Positions 63,537-64,000 of a stretch of DNA of 64,000 bases are shown piece by piece (within the stretch, counting starts at the first letter, position 1; the number at the start of each line of letters is the position of its first letter). This DNA is from Arcicella aurantiaca (lineage in GTDB: Bacteria > Bacteroidota > Bacteroidia > Cytophagales > Spirosomataceae). The notes under the pieces are model-generated. The model saw only the letters and a program-made list of their open reading frames with translations, was not told where the DNA came from and did not search any database. The stretch spans positions 186,001 to 250,000 of the forward strand of contig NZ_QGGO01000003.1 of NCBI RefSeq assembly GCF_003148625.1. The letters are read 5' to 3'. The position numbers and the translations under genes were made by a program.

Positions 63537-63755
63537 TTATTGAAATAAGTCTGAGTTGAAAAAATGATAAACAGACATATCAAAGGCTTTTGCAATTTTC
63601 TCAATATTCACAATTGAAACATTTCTTTTTCCTTGTTCAATACTTGCAATATAGGTTCTGTCAAGTTCACATAAGAATGAGAATTTTTCTTGACTAAGAC
63701 CTTTTTCGTTTCTAAGTTCTTTAAGTCGTATCCCTATTTTGCTTCTGATGTCCAT
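63537..63755 (-). CDS. Controller (C) protein, helix-turn-helix XRE family
   Basis: A 72-residue DNA-binding protein made up of one five-helix XRE domain: IGIRLKELRNEKGLSQEKFSFLCELD, then RTYIASIEQGKRNVSIVNIEKIAKAF. Size and position immediately before the endonuclease gene match C proteins, which delay endonuclease synthesis until the host is methylated and then activate their own operon. A perfect palindrome lies 5-22 bases upstream of its ATG at 63760-63777. Confidence 0.88.
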   Translation of the reverse strand: MDIRSKIGIRLKELRNEKGLSQEKFSFLCELDRTYIASIEQGKRNVSIVNIEKIAKAFDMSVYHFFNSDLFQ

Positions 63756-63759
63756 GTTT

Positions 63760-63777
63760 ACAAAGTTCTATCTTTGT
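63760..63777. promoter_or_regulatory. Candidate C-protein operator (C-box)
   Basis: ACAAAG-TTCTAT-CTTTGT is a perfect six-base inverted repeat just upstream of the controller ATG. C proteins act on such symmetrical sites at their own promoters. The assignment rests on position and symmetry only. CTTTGT also forms part of plus-strand TATCTTTG (63769-63776). Confidence 0.5.
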
Positions 63778-63811
63778 AGTTTATGAAACAACGGACTATA
63801 AGTATAGTATC

Positions 63812-64000
63812 TCATACCAATCCCGCTATTATTCTCAAACCATTTAAGGTTAATAATTTGTCAACTTCGTCAAAATCATCACGCAGAGGCGTTAAAATAG
63901 ATGAAAGTCCGCCTGTGGCTAAAACCAAACAATCTTGTCCTACTTCGTTTTTGATTTGCTTTATCATTTCACGAACCATTCCTACGTAACCCCACAAAAC
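63812..64000 (-). CDS. coaX: Type III pantothenate kinase, C-terminal part (runs off the right edge)
   Basis: Only the last 62 codons are in the window. The segment WGYVGMVREMIKQIKNEVGQ, then LVLATGGLSSIL and LLTLNGLRIIAGLV, matches the C-terminus of CoaX enzymes, which phosphorylate pantothenate in coenzyme A synthesis. The TGG motif and the LTLNGL ending are the family's standard closing blocks. The true start lies beyond base 64000. It follows the restriction-modification cassette on the minus-strand side with about 56 bases between. Confidence 0.85.
   Translation of the reverse strand, partial: VLWGYVGMVREMIKQIKNEVGQDCLVLATGGLSSILTPLRDDFDEVDKLLTLNGLRIIAGLV

Overview
The window is AT-rich DNA (roughly one third G+C by eye) from a member of the Bacteroidota, most likely Cytophagales. 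This rests on a protein with a type B C-terminal domain of the type IX secretion system (18029-20311), a GldA-like ABC ATPase, DUF6089 outer-membrane proteins next to uppS-bamA-skp, a fused DAHP synthase/chorismate mutase, a fused RibBA, and promoters of the Bacteroidota form TTTG-N19/20-TAnnTTTG (best at the tRNA-Thr gene, at 44678-44709 and upstream of thyA). Shine-Dalgarno sequences are not evident, so start sites were chosen from signal peptides, family length and promoter position.

Layout. 1-6603: partial GH65 enzyme, a lipoprotein, a DUF1801 protein, a double thioredoxin-fold protein, a nitrilase-family amidohydrolase, thyA and a small RlpA-like protein. 6893-14020: an envelope-biogenesis block on the minus strand (two Skp/OmpH chaperones, bamA, uppS, two DUF6089 proteins), divergent from a DegP/HtrA protease at 14403. 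16040-29610: mostly housekeeping (ribBA, T9SS cargo, ybaB, gldA-like, lspA, proline dehydrogenase, DAHP synthase/chorismate mutase, nadK, hsp20, a porin-like protein, lysA). 29733-31639: a two-gene cassette of an AAA/ABC-type ATPase and a small protein with a PD-(D/E)xK-like signature, my best candidate for an undescribed (defence-like) system. 31657-46934: secreted hydrolases (PhoD-like phosphatase, GH125, M20 peptidase, nucleoside hydrolase, S9 peptidase), a SurA-like isomerase, a MoxR ATPase, an alpha/beta hydrolase, a CBS protein, an MTHFR-like protein and a large RlpA protein. 47132-60623: gltA, pepT, a parvulin/OmpA fusion, agmatine deiminase, arfB, tRNA-Thr, a serine hydrolase, small lipoproteins and a TonB-type receptor. 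61086-63755: a type II restriction-modification system with its own controller gene, followed by the 3' end of coaX at the right edge.

Common threads are outer-membrane protein biogenesis (BamA, Skp, DegP, SurA-like, parvulin-OmpA, LspA) and a heavy load of non-coding repeats. The repeats include GTAAC-headed palindromes resembling REP elements, two MITE-like palindromes of 160-170 bp, and short-period repeats at many convergent gene ends. One such repeat appears to have been captured in frame inside the nitrilase gene. No rRNA, CRISPR array, transposase gene or prophage was seen.
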